From contig NC_081410.1 of the NCBI RefSeq assembly GCF_030272615.1, forward strand, positions 124,557,140 through 124,621,139: DNA of 64,000 nucleotides, in the 5' to 3' direction. Position 1 is the stretch's first letter. The number at the start of each line of letters is the position of its first letter. The notes below the pieces were generated by a model. It ran no database searches. It saw nothing but the letters and a program-made list of their open reading frames with translations, and was not told the DNA's origin. Below, piece after piece: positions 48,469 through 59,872 of this stretch. Source of the stretch: Cryptomeria japonica (Eukaryota; Streptophyta; Pinopsida; Cupressales; Cupressaceae). The position numbers were made by a program, and so were the translations under genes.

Positions 48469-48499
48469 TGAAGTGTTTAGTTCATGACTAAACACTTCA
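48469..48499. repeat. Perfect 13-bp inverted repeat (hairpin)
   Basis: TGAAGTGTTTAGT (48469-48481) and ACTAAACACTTCA (48487-48499) with the 5-nt loop TCATG. It is not followed by a T run and no gene lies beside it, so a terminator role is unlikely. Confidence 0.9.
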
Positions 48500-48839
48500 C
48501 CTATAACAAAATTAGGAGTTTTTCATTATCCACACTTGAATCTTCTTATGATATAGATAGTTAATTGTGTATCACTTGGATATCATCACAAGATGTGGAT
48601 GTGGGGTAGATTTTATCAAGCTCATCAATAATTTGATTTCATCCATCCTTTTCTCATTTTCATGCTTCTTGTACTATTTATAATATTAAGTTAATCTTCT
48701 ACCTCTTTAAGTACCATATGTGTACTTTGTAGTAAATCTTTTGTTGATTTAAGCTTAATGATGAGATCATTGAACCTTACTTAAGAATTAAGACCCGATG
48801 AAATAGGTAAAATGTGCACAAGAAGTTCTTGTAAAGTGA

Positions 48840-49470
48840 TGTAGTAGGATCAATCCAATATTGAAGGTAAATTGGAATCTATTGATGAAATCAATATTAT
48901 AATGAACTCAAAACCAACTTCATATCAAGAAGATAAAGATATTGTTGTGTGGAGGCAAGCTATGCAAAATGAGTATGATGCTCTTTTGAAAAATGGCACA
49001 CGAGAGTTTGTTAATCCTCCACTTGGTTGTAAACTTATTGGTTGCAAGCGGATCTTTAAATCAAGCATAAAGAAGATGGTTCTATTGAAAAACATAAATC
49101 CTGACACATTGTGAAAGGTTATGCTAAAAAGGAGAGTATAAATTATGATGAAACTTTTGCACCTACCATGGGATGGACTACCATTTGTGCTTTGTTGGCT
49201 CTTGTAGAAAAAATGAGTGAAAAGTTCATCAAATGAATGCCAAAACTGCATTATGTGATGGTGATCTCAAAGAAATAGTATACATGACTCAATCAAAAGA
49301 ATATGTGGTAATGGTAAAGAAAAGTCAGATATGCATGCTTGTAAAATCATTGTATGATTTAAAATAAACTTATTTGATATGAAAAGCTTACCAAACAAAT
49401 ATAAAAATTGAATTTGACGATACAACTCTTTATTAACGACATAGTTATCTATTTTTTATTACTTATATGA
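48840..49470 (+). pseudogene. Ty1/Copia reverse transcriptase fragment
   Basis: The N-terminal half of a Copia reverse transcriptase is recognisable: 'WRQAMQNEYDALLKNGT', 'GCKLIGCKRIFKSS', then after a frame change 'DGSIEKHK', 'YDETFAPTMGWTTICALLA', 'VYMTQSKEYVV' and 'LVKSLYDLK'. Stops and at least two frame changes break it. Integrase, gag and the rest of the reverse transcriptase are not found, and no LTR pair frames it. It is an isolated relic. Confidence 0.75.
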
Positions 49471-49639
49471 ATGACTGCTAATGATAAGTTGGCTCACCGA
49501 AATCAAGCCATATCTTTCCTCGATGGACTCAATCGAGTTGGCAAAGTGTCTTACAGATAATGACAAATGCTACAACTCCAAAATTGATTTGACTTGGTAT
49601 TAATCTTCTCTTTCCAACGAAGCGTAGCATCAAGTAAAT

Positions 49640-50115
49640 ACAAATGCATGAGTAGACAGTTTTGGAAAATGGGAGGAACATCTAGCATACGCAAAAGAAA
49701 ATTTCAGCAATAGGTAGAGGGGGAAAATGGGAGGAACGTGGGCTACGACACCATTAAAGTTAGATGCATTGACAAACGACACCATTGAAGTTAGTTGTAT
49801 TGATCGATAAAAATTAGTCTACACGCATGCGAAAGAAAACTCTTATAATGACAAATGTTATGACTCCAAGAATAGACATAAGAATGTGCACCTCATCTTC
49901 ACCCTTCACTTCATTCATTACTTTTTCATAAAATTGTATTCTAAACAAAAATGGAAAGCAGAGAAATTGAAAGCCATTTCAAAATGTTGATGAGAATTCT
50001 CACATGCAAAAGAAAATTCCAGTTTGAACAAATGTTACAACTCTAAGAATAGACACAAGGATGTGCATCTCATCTTCAGCCTTCACTTCATTCATTGCTT
50101 TTGGACAAAATTCTA
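49640..50115. repeat. Degenerate ~180-bp tandem repeat, two clear units and a weaker third
   Basis: Two units share 'acaaatgttacaactctaagaatagacacaagg' and 'catcttcagccttcacttcattcatt' (about 49850-49945 and 50030-50115, the first diverged). 'cgcaaaagaaaatttcagc' at 49688 marks a weaker earlier unit. Confidence 0.65.
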
Positions 50116-50119
50116 TTCC

Positions 50120-50739
50120 AATTTTCCAAGTTGTTTGCTCAAATAGCTCAGTTTCTTCTTTTGATTCTTTCCAGCTAATAAAAAATTCAAAGATAAATGT
50201 GTTCTCAATTATCTTCTCTAGTCTACAATTTTGTCTTTTGATTCTTTTCCCATTGCAATATGACTAGTTTTTTTGGTTAGATTAATAGCATAAAATAGAT
50301 TTTGTATTTTGAACTCAGTAGATTAAAGTAATTGTCAAGCCAAGTCTTTCACTTTTATATTATAAAAAAATTTAAATATAACAATACATAGTGTTTTTAA
50401 ATTCTTCATATACAAATGGACGGGTAGGAACTTTTTCATAGTTTTGTTATTAATTTATGTTATTATATATGTAGAATGATTAAATTATATAATTGATTTA
50501 TGTTGATTAAAGATTTAGTAAGATATTTTTTTATATTTTAATCAAATATTGATATATTTAGACTTTTCTTTTCAACACTTCATCAAATTATACAAGTTCT
50601 TTCATAACGAAAATGAAAATTGTAGATGGTAGTTTCCATGTGCTAATTAATAGCTAAATATGAATCGTTTATATTTAGAAAAGATAAGGCAAGATGTTCA
50701 CACATGCATACACCATTAACTTTGGTTTACCTCTGCAAC
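50120..50739. other. AT-rich stretch before LINE 2, nothing recognised
   Basis: No supported gene or element end. The left target duplication of LINE 2 should lie in its right part but could not be identified. Confidence 0.5.
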
Positions 50740-50776
50740 TCTCCTGCCTTCCTTGCGTTTGAATCTGAGCTCTTGG

Positions 50777-52353
50777 ATGACTGCCCCCTCTGGGGAGGTC
50801 CCCCCCTCCCTACAATTGGACCCCATACCTGATTCCATGGTCAGAACGCATGCTGCTGTTCTGGCTATGGGGACCCCACGGTCTACAGGTCATACAGAAG
50901 AAAATGCCAGTTTTCACACCCCTTCCACTTCACCAGTTCTGACTAATTCTGGCTTGAAAGGTGAAGAGAGGAATATACCACATCTCGGACTGGAAACTTC
51001 TGCCGGACAGGTGAATGTGGAACTTGTGAAGGAGAATCCCAAGTCTAGCTGGAAGACTGCCCTCCTTGGGTCCACAAATTCGATCCCTGAAGCTGTTGTG
51101 GCCACTTTCTCCCAAACGAAAGATGGAACGGAGATCAAGCTCCTGGACAACCTTATGGACAGAATCGCCTCTTCCCTTCACCTGGCAATAGTTGGTCAAT
51201 TCTTCTCCTTCTGACCATCTATTGACATGGTCAGGCGATGGGCAAAATCTCAATGGAAGCTTAAAGGAAGCTTGGATATTTCAGCAATGTCGGGGGGACT
51301 CTTTCTATTCAAGTTCAATACTGAGGAGGATCTGATCTATGTCCTGACGGGTTCTTGGGCTTATAGCAAGCATTTCCTAACCATGGCTAAATGGAAGCCT
51401 GGTTTTGACCCCTCAACAAAACTAAATCGCATGGCACCAGTTTGGGTTAGGCTCCCAAGGCTCCCGCTGGAGTTCTGGGATGAACAAATCTTCTGATGGA
51501 TACGGAACTTGTTTGGCAACTTTGTCTCAACTGACTCGATCACACTCAATAAATCTAGGTTGGTGTACGGTCACTTTTGTGTTAATGTTAATATTAACGA
51601 GGCTCTCCCAAATTTTATCTCCCTAAAATCAAAATAGGGAAAATGGTCCCAGGCTATTGTGTATGAAAATGCTACCCTTTTTGCCAGAAGTGCAATAATC
51701 AAGGCCATTCCTATACTGAATGTAAAGCCCCTGTGGCTGCTAAACCCAAGCTAAAAAATAAGGCTATCTGGGCCGAGCCCATCAGCCCTGGTGACCCATC
51801 ATCTTCGGCTCCTCTAGAGTTGACTACTGTGAATGAAATATTTGAGGATTACCCCCACACAAACAAGATCCTAGAGATTTTAAAATCCCCAGTGGACCCA
51901 GTCAAAAATACCAATCCAAGCATCCTCCTGGAAGAGGGTGAGATCCCATAGGTGATATCTCTCAACCTGTCCCCCAACCCCCTCCCACCTACTTCCCCCA
52001 CACCCTCATTCCTTCATGCCCCTATCCCGGTTATGGCTATGCCTCTTATGGCTGAGGTTAAACTGCCTACCTCATCAACCCCTCTCTCCCCTGCTATGGT
52101 GGTTAGAGATTCTCACCCAGGAAACTCCCTGACAACTCTACTGAAAGTGTCCCCCCAGGGATCTCCTCGGATGGATAATGAAGAATGGATAACCTAGAAG
52201 AAGAAAGTCAAGGCCAAGAAAGCGGATGTGGGGGGAACTGAAAATAAAGTAGGTAGACCCTCTGAAAGAGTCCCAAGACACAAGGTTATGGCCAGGGACA
52301 TTGCAAAGGGTAGACAATTGACCCTTGATGGACTCAACAAAAGTAAGAAATGA
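50777..52353 (+). pseudogene. LINE 2 ORF1: DUF4283-like protein with zinc knuckle (inactivated)
   Basis: The start MTAPSGEVPPSLQLD is at 50777. A long Ser/Pro/Thr-rich N-terminus precedes a DUF4283-like domain at about 51230-51640, with 'GGLFLFKFNTEEDL' and 'APVWVRLPRLPLEFW'. The zinc knuckle CQKCNNQGHSYTEC (CX2CX4HX4C) at 51682-51723 is reached only through a one-base loss in the T run just before it. A Pro-rich then Lys-rich tail follows. TGA codons are at 51212 and 51494; TAG codons include 51949 and 52195. The frame ends with TGA at 52351-52353, overlapping the ORF2 ATG at 52350 as ATGA, the same arrangement as in LINE 1. Confidence 0.82.
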
Positions 52354-55300
52354 AGTTCCTCCCTTGGAACATAAGGGGTCTGAACAACCCCCAGAAGTAG
52401 TTCGCCATAAAACAACTCATTCTGGAGATGAAAATTGACATTTGCCTTCTTCAGGAAGTCAAGATGCCCTTCCAAACCTTTGCTTCAGTTGCTGGTAAAC
52501 TCTGGCCTGGGGCGGATTTTTTGTGTGTTGATGCTTTAGGTGCTTCTAGGGGTATTGCTACCCTCTAGGATCCCATTAAAATGAAAGGTAAGCTTTTCGC
52601 TAGCTCCCAAAATTTCCTAGCGGTTACTCTTTATTACGGTGAACAGTGTTGGCAGATGTTCAATATCTATGCTCCCAACTCCAGGTTGGGGAGACGACTT
52701 GTGTGGGAAGAAATTTCTAATCTCATTATGGCTAATCAGAAGGTTCAGTTTATGCTTGTGGGAGATTTCAATTCCCCCCTCTACCCTTCTGAGAAGTGTG
52801 GAGGCCTTGAAGATTTCACTGATAGCATGGGTGACCTAGCTAGCTTCATCAATGCTTCTAGCCTTATGGATATTGACCTCCAGGGTGCTCCCTTCACTTG
52901 GTCAAACAATAGGAAAGGTAAACATCTTATTTAAGTCAGATTGGATAGAATCTTGATTTTCACCAACTGGGACATCAGACATAGCTCCTATCTGAACACC
53001 CTCCCAAGGACTGCATCTGATCAGAACCCCCTTCTACTCCACTGGAAAGAAAGACCCTACTAGGCCCCCCCCTTTCGCTATGAGATCATGTGGGCCTCTC
53101 ATCCCGACTTCAGGGAGCTAGTTAGACTTTGGTGGGCCACCCCAGTCCAAGGGACTGCTACGTTCAAAATTATGGAGAATTTAAAGCTAATTAGCAAGGA
53201 AGTCAAAGGTTGGAATAGGACCACCTTTGGAGACATATTCAAAAGAAAGAAGGACTTGGGGTCCAGACTGGAACAACTTCAAAATATCATGGCTATTGGT
53301 AACCCCCCAAATCCCATTTTGAAGGAGGAGGAAGACTGTCGCAAGAGTTGGAAAGATACCCTCTCTAAGGAAGAAGTGTACTAGAAGCAAAGATCCAAAA
53401 TCCAGTGGTTGAAGGAAGGGGACAGAAATTCTGCCTTCTTCCATAGATTGGCTTGTATTCACAAGAGAGGGAACTACATCAAAAGTATCAAGAATCAAAT
53501 TGACCAGGAGATCACTAAAGATTCCCTAATTGGGCAGAGTGCGGTGGACTTTTTCACAAGACTCTATTCTGATAATGGTGGAAGTGATACTTCTCTCCAG
53601 GACTGCCTTGTTAGTAAGCTTTCGACTGTCATCAATGAGGATGACAACTGGCAACTAATTGCCCCCATCTCTGCTGATGAAGTCCAACAGGCTGTCTTTG
53701 CTATGGGGGCCTACAAGACTCCAGGCCCAGATGGCTTCCCCCCGACATTCTTCTAGGATTACTGGGACATTGTTAGCTATGATGTCACCAAAATTGTTCA
53801 AGATTTCTTTAAGACGGGGAGATTTCTAAAGAAGGTCAATAACACTTTCATTGTTCTCATCCCAAAGACCACTAACCCTAGTTGCTTGAAGGAGTATCAT
53901 CCCATAAGGCTCTGTAATACATTTATAAGATACTCTCCAAGGTCCTTGTGAATAGGATTAAGCCCTTCTTGGGAAAATTTATCAGCCCGTCCCAGAAAGG
54001 TTTTGTCCCGGGTTGCCAAATTTTGGATGCTGCCATTGCCACTCATGAGATAATCCACTCCATGGATAGGAGCAAAATACCAAGTATGGCTTTTAAACTT
54101 GATATATCTAAAGCTTATGACAAGGTTAATTGGGATTTTCTTTTCAAAGCTCTTTTAAAATTGGGCTTTAACCAAAAAGTGGTGAGTATGATTTGGGAAT
54201 GTGTTACCACGGTCCAGTTCTCAGTTTTGATTAATGGGACTCCTAGGGGCTATTTCAAAGAAGAAAAAGGCATCCGACAGGGTGACCCTCTGTCCCCTTA
54301 TCTATTTATCATGATAGCTGAAGTCTTAAGCAGGAGTGTGACCCATCTGGTTACCAATGGTAGGCTCCAAGGGTTCAAAGCGGCCTCCATGCTCCCCCCC
54401 TCTAATATTCAATAGTTCATGGATGACACCTTCCTATTTGGTAAGTCTTCTGTCATGGAGGCTAAAGGGTGGAAGATCTTACTTGCCGACTATGCCAAGG
54501 CTTCGAGACAATGCATCAACTATGAGAAGAGTAATCTCTTCTTCTTCAACACTCCTAATGACCTTCAACTCAAAATCCTCTCTATCCTCAGATGCAAGAT
54601 GGCAACTCTTCCGGGAACCTACCTGGGTATCCCCCTCATGGTCAAGGAAGTCACTCCCACCTTCTGGAACTCTATATTGGAACGGATGTAGAAAAAACTT
54701 GTGGGATGGTAAGGGAAATTCCTCAATAGTGCGGGGAAGCTCCAACTTCTTGCAGCTTCCCTATAGGGAATTCCGGTGTACGTCCTTTCCATGTTTAAAA
54801 TATCCAAAGAACCTTCTTATGGACTGGCCTAGAAGAGAAAAAACACCTTGCTTTGGTCAATTGGGATACCGTGTGCTTACCCAAATCAATGGGAGGTTTG
54901 GGTATAAGAAAGATTAATGCCCTCAATAAGGCGCTAATTGCTAAGATTGGATGGACACTGGTTAAAGGTGAGGCGGACTAGTGTAACATCATCAAAGCAA
55001 AGTACTTGGACCGGGAGCACTTCTATTACAATTTGAGTACAACTGACCTTCCCTAAGGATCCAAGTTATGGAACAACATCCTAAAGAGCAGATTGATGGT
55101 TAGAGAAGGTCTAAAATGGCAATTGAGAGATGGTAGAAAGGTGAGATTCTGGGAAGACTTTTGGACGGAGGATAGGCCCTTGGTCAACACTCGTTTCCAT
55201 CAAATTATGCACCACCTTAAAGGTCTCCTTGGAGATTATATCATGGATTACTTGGTACTAGGAAGACTTTACTGGAAGGACATTGTCCACATCTTCAACA

Positions 55301-56472
55301 ACAGACCTAACCTGCTCCCCCTTGCTCAGGACCTGCAATGCATCTTGTCAGAAACAAGAATCCCCCTCACCTCGTATGAAGACAAATTCATCTGGAAAGA
55401 GACCCAATCAAGCTCTTTCTTGGTTAAATCTACTTACAATCAGCTCCTCAAACCCCCTTTGGATGTTGAATGCTAGAAGAAAGTTTGGAACCCTCAGCTA
55501 ATCCCTAAAATTAATTTCTTCTAGTGGTCCCTCAGGCATGGTAAAACCCTCATGCTGGATAACTTGAAGAAGAGGGGATTCCATCTCCCCAATAGATGCA
55601 GTCTGTGTAAAGCTAATGAGGAAACTATTGACCATCTTTTTGTCCTCTGCCCCTTTGTTGTTCATCTTTGGACTATCACTCTTCAGAAATGCGGTCTCTA
55701 TTGGGTCTTCCAGAAGGACATTAAATTTTTTGCTTTTGATTGGACCCCCCCTCTCATCACCCCCTCATCATTCAATTATGGAAACAAATACCACTGCACA
55801 TCTGTTGGGCCTTATGGAGAGAAAGAAACAACAAATTTTTTAGAGACACTGAGACCCCCCCGGACACTATGGCACACACTTGCTTTAAGATGATCTCTGA
55901 AAACTTAGAAGTTACAAAATGGAAAACCCCCCCTTATCCTCTTAATGAGGTTGAAAAAAAATTGTTGAATGTTGGAAGCTCCCCCTGGTTTTGATAGCTT
56001 CAACAAAAACACCAAGAACAAAAGAAGGATGACCAGATGGTCAACCCCTAAGTTACACTAGTTTAAACTAAATTTTGATGGTTCAGCCCAAAGCAATTGT
56101 CAGGCGGGGAGTGGAATCATCCAGGACCATTTGGGGAACACTGTTGCAGCCTACACAGGCAACCTAAAGAATAATATGGTCACTCAAGTTGAAGGAATGG
56201 CCCTCCTTTGGGGTTTGAAAATGGCTAACTCCATAGGAATTAAATAGATGGAAATTGAAGGAGACTCTCAAATCATTGTGGGCTCAATTAAAGGGAACTC
56301 ATTGGCGGGTTGGAGAGTGGGATCCATTCTAAGGGATATCAGGTGCCTCCTGGTCAAGATGGAGGACTTCACCATCCGCCACATCTTCAGAGAAGGAAAT
56401 AAAGTTGCTGATTCCATGGCGGCGACGGGAAGGCTGCAAAATGGCTTACGATGTTGGTCACCACAAAGGTAA
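52350..56472 (+). pseudogene. LINE 2 ORF2: endonuclease-reverse transcriptase-RNase H polyprotein (inactivated)
   Basis: The start MKFLPWNIRGLNNP is at 52350. The endonuclease domain runs to about 53010 (WNIRGL, QEVK, VGDFNSP; the usual SDH is SDQ, a lost catalytic histidine). Reverse transcriptase covers about 53690-54690 (TPGPDGFPP, KLDISKAYDKV, GIRQGDPLSP, FMDD at 54416-54427). zf-RVT is at about 55480-55690 (CSLC...DHLFVLC). RNase H is at about 56060-56440 (NFDGSAQ, EGDS, REGNKVAD). By my reading there are 13 TAG (for example 52398, 52566, 53061, 53382, 53754, 54413, 54689) and three TAA premature stops, and no TGA. Frame changes occur near 53920, 54810 and 55740, with another before the RNase H. 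Confidence 0.9.
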
Positions 56473-58315
56473 TCTTGGAAAAGGAAAAGGCCTTTACCCA
56501 GGAAGGGACCATTCTATCTACAAAATGATGAAGGAAACCTTCAGTCAAATTTCAAATTGGCGTGGGAATCCCGCCCATTACTATCCCAGACAGCCACGTA
56601 TCAAAGGCAGGTTGAGTCACCACTACCACAAGGGATGGAATTATGATGAAAGTACAGACATCAGGAATGATTACTCCCTAATTATTACCCAGACGGAGCC
56701 AACTGGCAACGATAAAGGTGACGATGGGGACCTATCAAATCACATTGGCTCAAGTGAAGGATCACACGTTCTAAGTAGATCTTCTTCTTTTGATATCTAC
56801 TTGGACTTAAGAGATAATAATCACTCCGATTATTATGATCTCTTAATCCAAGTTCGGCACAATTATTTTAACAACTCCACCTTAAGCTTGCTTCAGCTCT
56901 ACGTTTTTTCTGAAAGTCACACTCAATCTATTAAGCTGGAGGATTCAAGAATGGGGGGGGACAGGCTTAGACTAGAACCCAATAAAGTGGATGAGTTCAA
57001 AGCTAAACCGATGGCGTGGTTTGTCTGCTCGGAAGGCGACATTGACAAATTCATGGAGAGTATGAAGGGAAATGATGAAAGATTATCCAGATAATTTGTG
57101 ACTTCCTGGGAAGACAGAAGGGTGACCATGGGGGCAATCTCTTTCGAAATCAATGAAGAGGTTATAGCTCAGGCAATGAGTCTTTCTATTGAGGGCAGGA
57201 AATGGAAAAAATAGAGTCGTATTGCAGATTCTACTAGCCTTAACCAGTTCTTCCGCTAGGGTGAAAACCCTGTCAAGAGGGTAGGAGGCTTCAACAGGGA
57301 GGAGCTCCCTCACCCATGGGACAAGGTCTGCTATATCATGATGAATTATTTTACGCTGGAGGGAAGGTATGGAATTTTCTACTACCATCTCCCTTTCCTA
57401 AACCACTTGAGGAATAAAGACCTCATTTCCATTCCGTTCTTTTTACTACATTCTATGGATGCTAATGTTAAAGACATAGCTGAAGCTAAGAAAAAAGAGA
57501 AGGATTTTCCCATCTTGCATCAGGGCCTTATTCTCCACTTGTATAACTTTCACCTCACCCTCTGCCCACCCCGTTCCATCTCTATCTAGAACGTTAGCCC
57601 TTCGACCCACCCTCCTACCATCAATGACTCTAGCCCTCCTCGACTCCCGAAAATTGGCTCCTCCAGCAAGAAAACCAAGAATCACTCCCCGGAGGAGGTC
57701 ACAACCCCCAAGAGAGTCAAAATCCAGGAGATTGACTCTGATATGGAAATTATTGAAGAAGCCAATACCCCCCATCATTCTAGCAGACTAGCCTCTAAAC
57801 CCTCAGATAAATCCCTAAGAGACCCCTCCTTGCACGACACCGAAAATTCCATTCCGACTGATAAAATGCCCCTCGCCTAGCATAATCTGACCCCTCATTT
57901 TGTGAGCTCCAACTGGGTTTCGGAAAGCTCCATATCCTCCAAGAGTCTGGAGCCTTCCAATTTCCCCTCCCTGACCTTCAGGATGGAAAAAATGATGGTC
58001 GTAGAGGAGGCTAGTAGCATGAAGGAGGAGGAGGAAACCAACCTGGCAGAGATAGAGAAAAAGATGGAGGCCCTCTCTGACAATGTGCAGGTGATCACCA
58101 GCAGACTGGAGGTGGCGGAGTCCAAGATGCACAATGTTTCCAAGTTTGCTCTGAATGTTATGTGATGCTCGACTACTACTCTATGCCTCATGGAGGAAAG
58201 CATGACCAAAGGGAAAGGCAAGGAGGATGAGGACTATATATCCCTATTCAAATTCCTCACTAAGGAATGGGCTAGAAAGCTACACCCTAAGAAGAGCCAT
58301 GGGAAAAAGAAATAA
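56441..58315 (+). pseudogene. LINE 2 ORF3: ~620-codon protein homologous to LINE 1 ORF3
   Basis: The start MAYDVGHHKGNLGKGKG at 56441 overlaps the end of the RNase H frame by 32 bp in another frame. The first ~200 codons differ from LINE 1. The central domain (about 57050-57500) aligns with LINE 1: 'FMESM' for FMDYM, 'SWEDRRVTMGAISFEI' for its W..NRAT..GE.WHI, 'SIEGRKW' for KMEGTKF, 'MMNYFTLEGRY' for LMEYLTVDGRF, 'YYHLPFLNH' for YNYHFTILNH, 'ISIPFFLLHSM' for ISLPFYLASSL. A Lys/Pro-rich linker ('SSKKTK', 'PKRVKIQEIDSD') and a coiled coil (~57980-58165) with a Lys-rich tail follow. Stops are TAA 57092, TAG 57212, 57257, 57587 and 57878, and TGA 58163. There is no frameshift. The function is unknown. 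Confidence 0.75.
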
Positions 58316-59392
58316 TTTTTTGCATGTGGAGGATTTCTGGTTTTTTTTACTATATCTAGTAGCCGCTGGGCGGATAAGGCTAGTTTATGCTTTTGTTTAT
58401 ACTTTTCTGTTTATTTCCCTATGTGGCAAATGACTAAAACTCTGATTAGTATTACCTTATCACTGATAAACTCTCATAGTATGGTTTTTTGTTTTTGATA
58501 GAGGTAAAAGGTTGCTACTATGTTGATTATATGCAGATGTAAAGCAGAAAATCGAACCCTAGTTGCTCTCCTCTCTCCAACTCCAAGGAGAGACAAGGGA
58601 GGTCACTAGGATTGACGGTTTTCACTTAAGGGAGACTTTACATTCAAAAGAGGGGTTGAAACCGACAAGATCCAATCTCACACAATGCAAGATTGGATTC
58701 TAAATCAGTTTCAAGGGTTAAGATAGCAAGGCTACCCTCTTTTGTAAAGAATGTAGATAGAAAGATTAAGCTAGGAATGCATGAAAAGTGAGAAAGATTC
58801 ACTTATAAATAGAGATAGGGATATAGGATGAAGCTGCGGACCTGGAATTAGCAGTAAAATGTCAAGACGGTGCTGTCCTGCAAATTTGAGTGAAAGTTGA
58901 CGGGACGATGGTGCCCGGAGTGCACACGATCCTCCAAAAAATCCGCGAAATGAAGGGGGATCTGTTCGTCTCTGCACAAGGATTCCAGATCTTCAATTTC
59001 AGCCACGTACCTGCAACCTACACACAGAAAAGCGAAGACGATTGGGGGGTTAGGGATTAGGGGTTTGCCCTTAGGTCAAACCCTGGTTTTGGAATTAACC
59101 AAGAAATGAGAAATGCTGTAAATGTAAATGATTGTAATGTAAAACAAGTACTAGTACCTTGTTGTAAGAATGTTTGTATTCTTACATGCGAAGGTGTAGA
59201 TGTTGTTGTATGTTGTATGTTGTAAGTTGTAAGTGATCTCCTCTTCAATGGTTGAATCCTTGCCTTGAATGCAACACTTAGCCTTGAATGGAGACTTAGA
59301 ATGATCAATTGCTTGAAGGAATGCTTGAATGCTTAAATGTTTGAGTATCGTTTCCACACCTTTTTTCATCTTTCCAAAATGGGAGAGGAAAT

Positions 59393-59402
59393 GTAGTTTA
59401 TA
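59393..59402 (-). promoter_or_regulatory. Probable TATA box of the solo LTR
   Basis: GTATATAAAC on the minus strand, about 390 bp from the TGTAGCATCC end. A competing plus-strand TATAAATA lies at 58804. Confidence 0.4.
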
Positions 59403-59528
59403 TACTTGTCAATTAGGGCTGATAGACTGATTTTCCCGACCTTAGGCCGACTAGGAAAGATTATTTTCCAAATTTGCAAACATAAAGACCCGAGGCCCAA
59501 AAGAGACCGGGCCCAAAAATAGGGCCAG

Positions 59529-59621
59529 GGACCAGGGCACTGGGCGCCATGGTCCTGGGGGACTAGGGCGCTGGGCGCCCTAGTCCTGAAGGACCAGAGC
59601 GCTGGGCGCCATGGTCCCACC
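59529..59621. repeat. Three ~31-bp tandem units, each a GC-rich hairpin
   Basis: Each unit is GGACCAGGGCGC-TGG-GCGCCCTGGTCC with changes. The middle unit is a perfect 12-bp stem (59560-59571 with 59575-59586) around the loop TGG; the outer two have one or two mismatches. Confidence 0.9.
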
Positions 59622-59872
59622 TCCTGAGACAGCAGGGTGCAAGGAGGATCAGGCCAGGGTGCTGGAAAAATGTAGTTTTTGATGTCGTGGACAAGTTTCG
59701 GGGTCTCCATTCAGGTTCTGTGTTGCGTCGCCATCGTGAAGACCCAAATGCGATCGAAATTGCAAGTGTCACAATTTTAGGATGCTACAGCAGACAATGG
59801 TTTTACCACTGTCCTTCTAATTGTTCCTATGGGTTAGCCCCCTCATTTTTGGCTGCTTTTAATATCAAAAAC

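Larger units (their letters stand above)
58538..59789. mobile_element. 1.25-kb solo LTR inserted in the 3' UTR of LINE 2
   Basis: It begins TGTAAAGCAG at 58538 and ends GGATGCTACA at 59789, flanked by the perfect 5-bp duplication GCAGA (58533-58537 and 59790-59794). There is no coding content. Read on the minus strand it starts TGTAGCATCC, passes a GC-rich hairpin array and reaches GTATATAAAC (59393-59402), a good TATA box. A minus orientation is therefore more likely. LINE 2 3' UTR sequence resumes after it. Confidence 0.85.
50740..59872 (+). mobile_element. LINE 2: second, diverged L1-type retrotransposon with three ORFs
   Basis: Composition jumps from AT-rich to C-rich at about 50740 and returns at about 59872, after 'ttggctgcttttaatatcaaaaac', which looks like a degenerate A-rich end. 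The gene order matches LINE 1: ORF1 (50777-52353), ORF2 (52350-56472), ORF3 (56441-58315). The 3' UTR is interrupted by a solo LTR at 58538-59789. Without that LTR the element is about 7.9 kb, like LINE 1. The two LINEs are clearly different lineages, since the protein identity is only partial. The element is dead, with many stops and a few frameshifts. I could not identify a target duplication, so both borders are estimates. Confidence 0.85.

Noticed and set aside
48469..48499. Hairpin as a transcription terminator
   Set aside because: Plant nuclear context, no U tract and no gene upstream.
50655..50680. ATTTAGAAAAGATAA as left target duplication of LINE 2 (compare CATTAGAAGATTAA at 59871)
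   Set aside because: It needs two or more gaps over ~14 bases in AT-rich DNA, so it is not convincing.
56923..58221. Minus-strand frames opposite LINE 2 ORF3
   Set aside because: Antisense shadows; the plus strand has the homologue of LINE 1 ORF3.
58521..59789. Solo LTR starting at TGTTGATT (58521)
   Set aside because: Flanks do not match; starting at 58538 gives a perfect GCAGA duplication.
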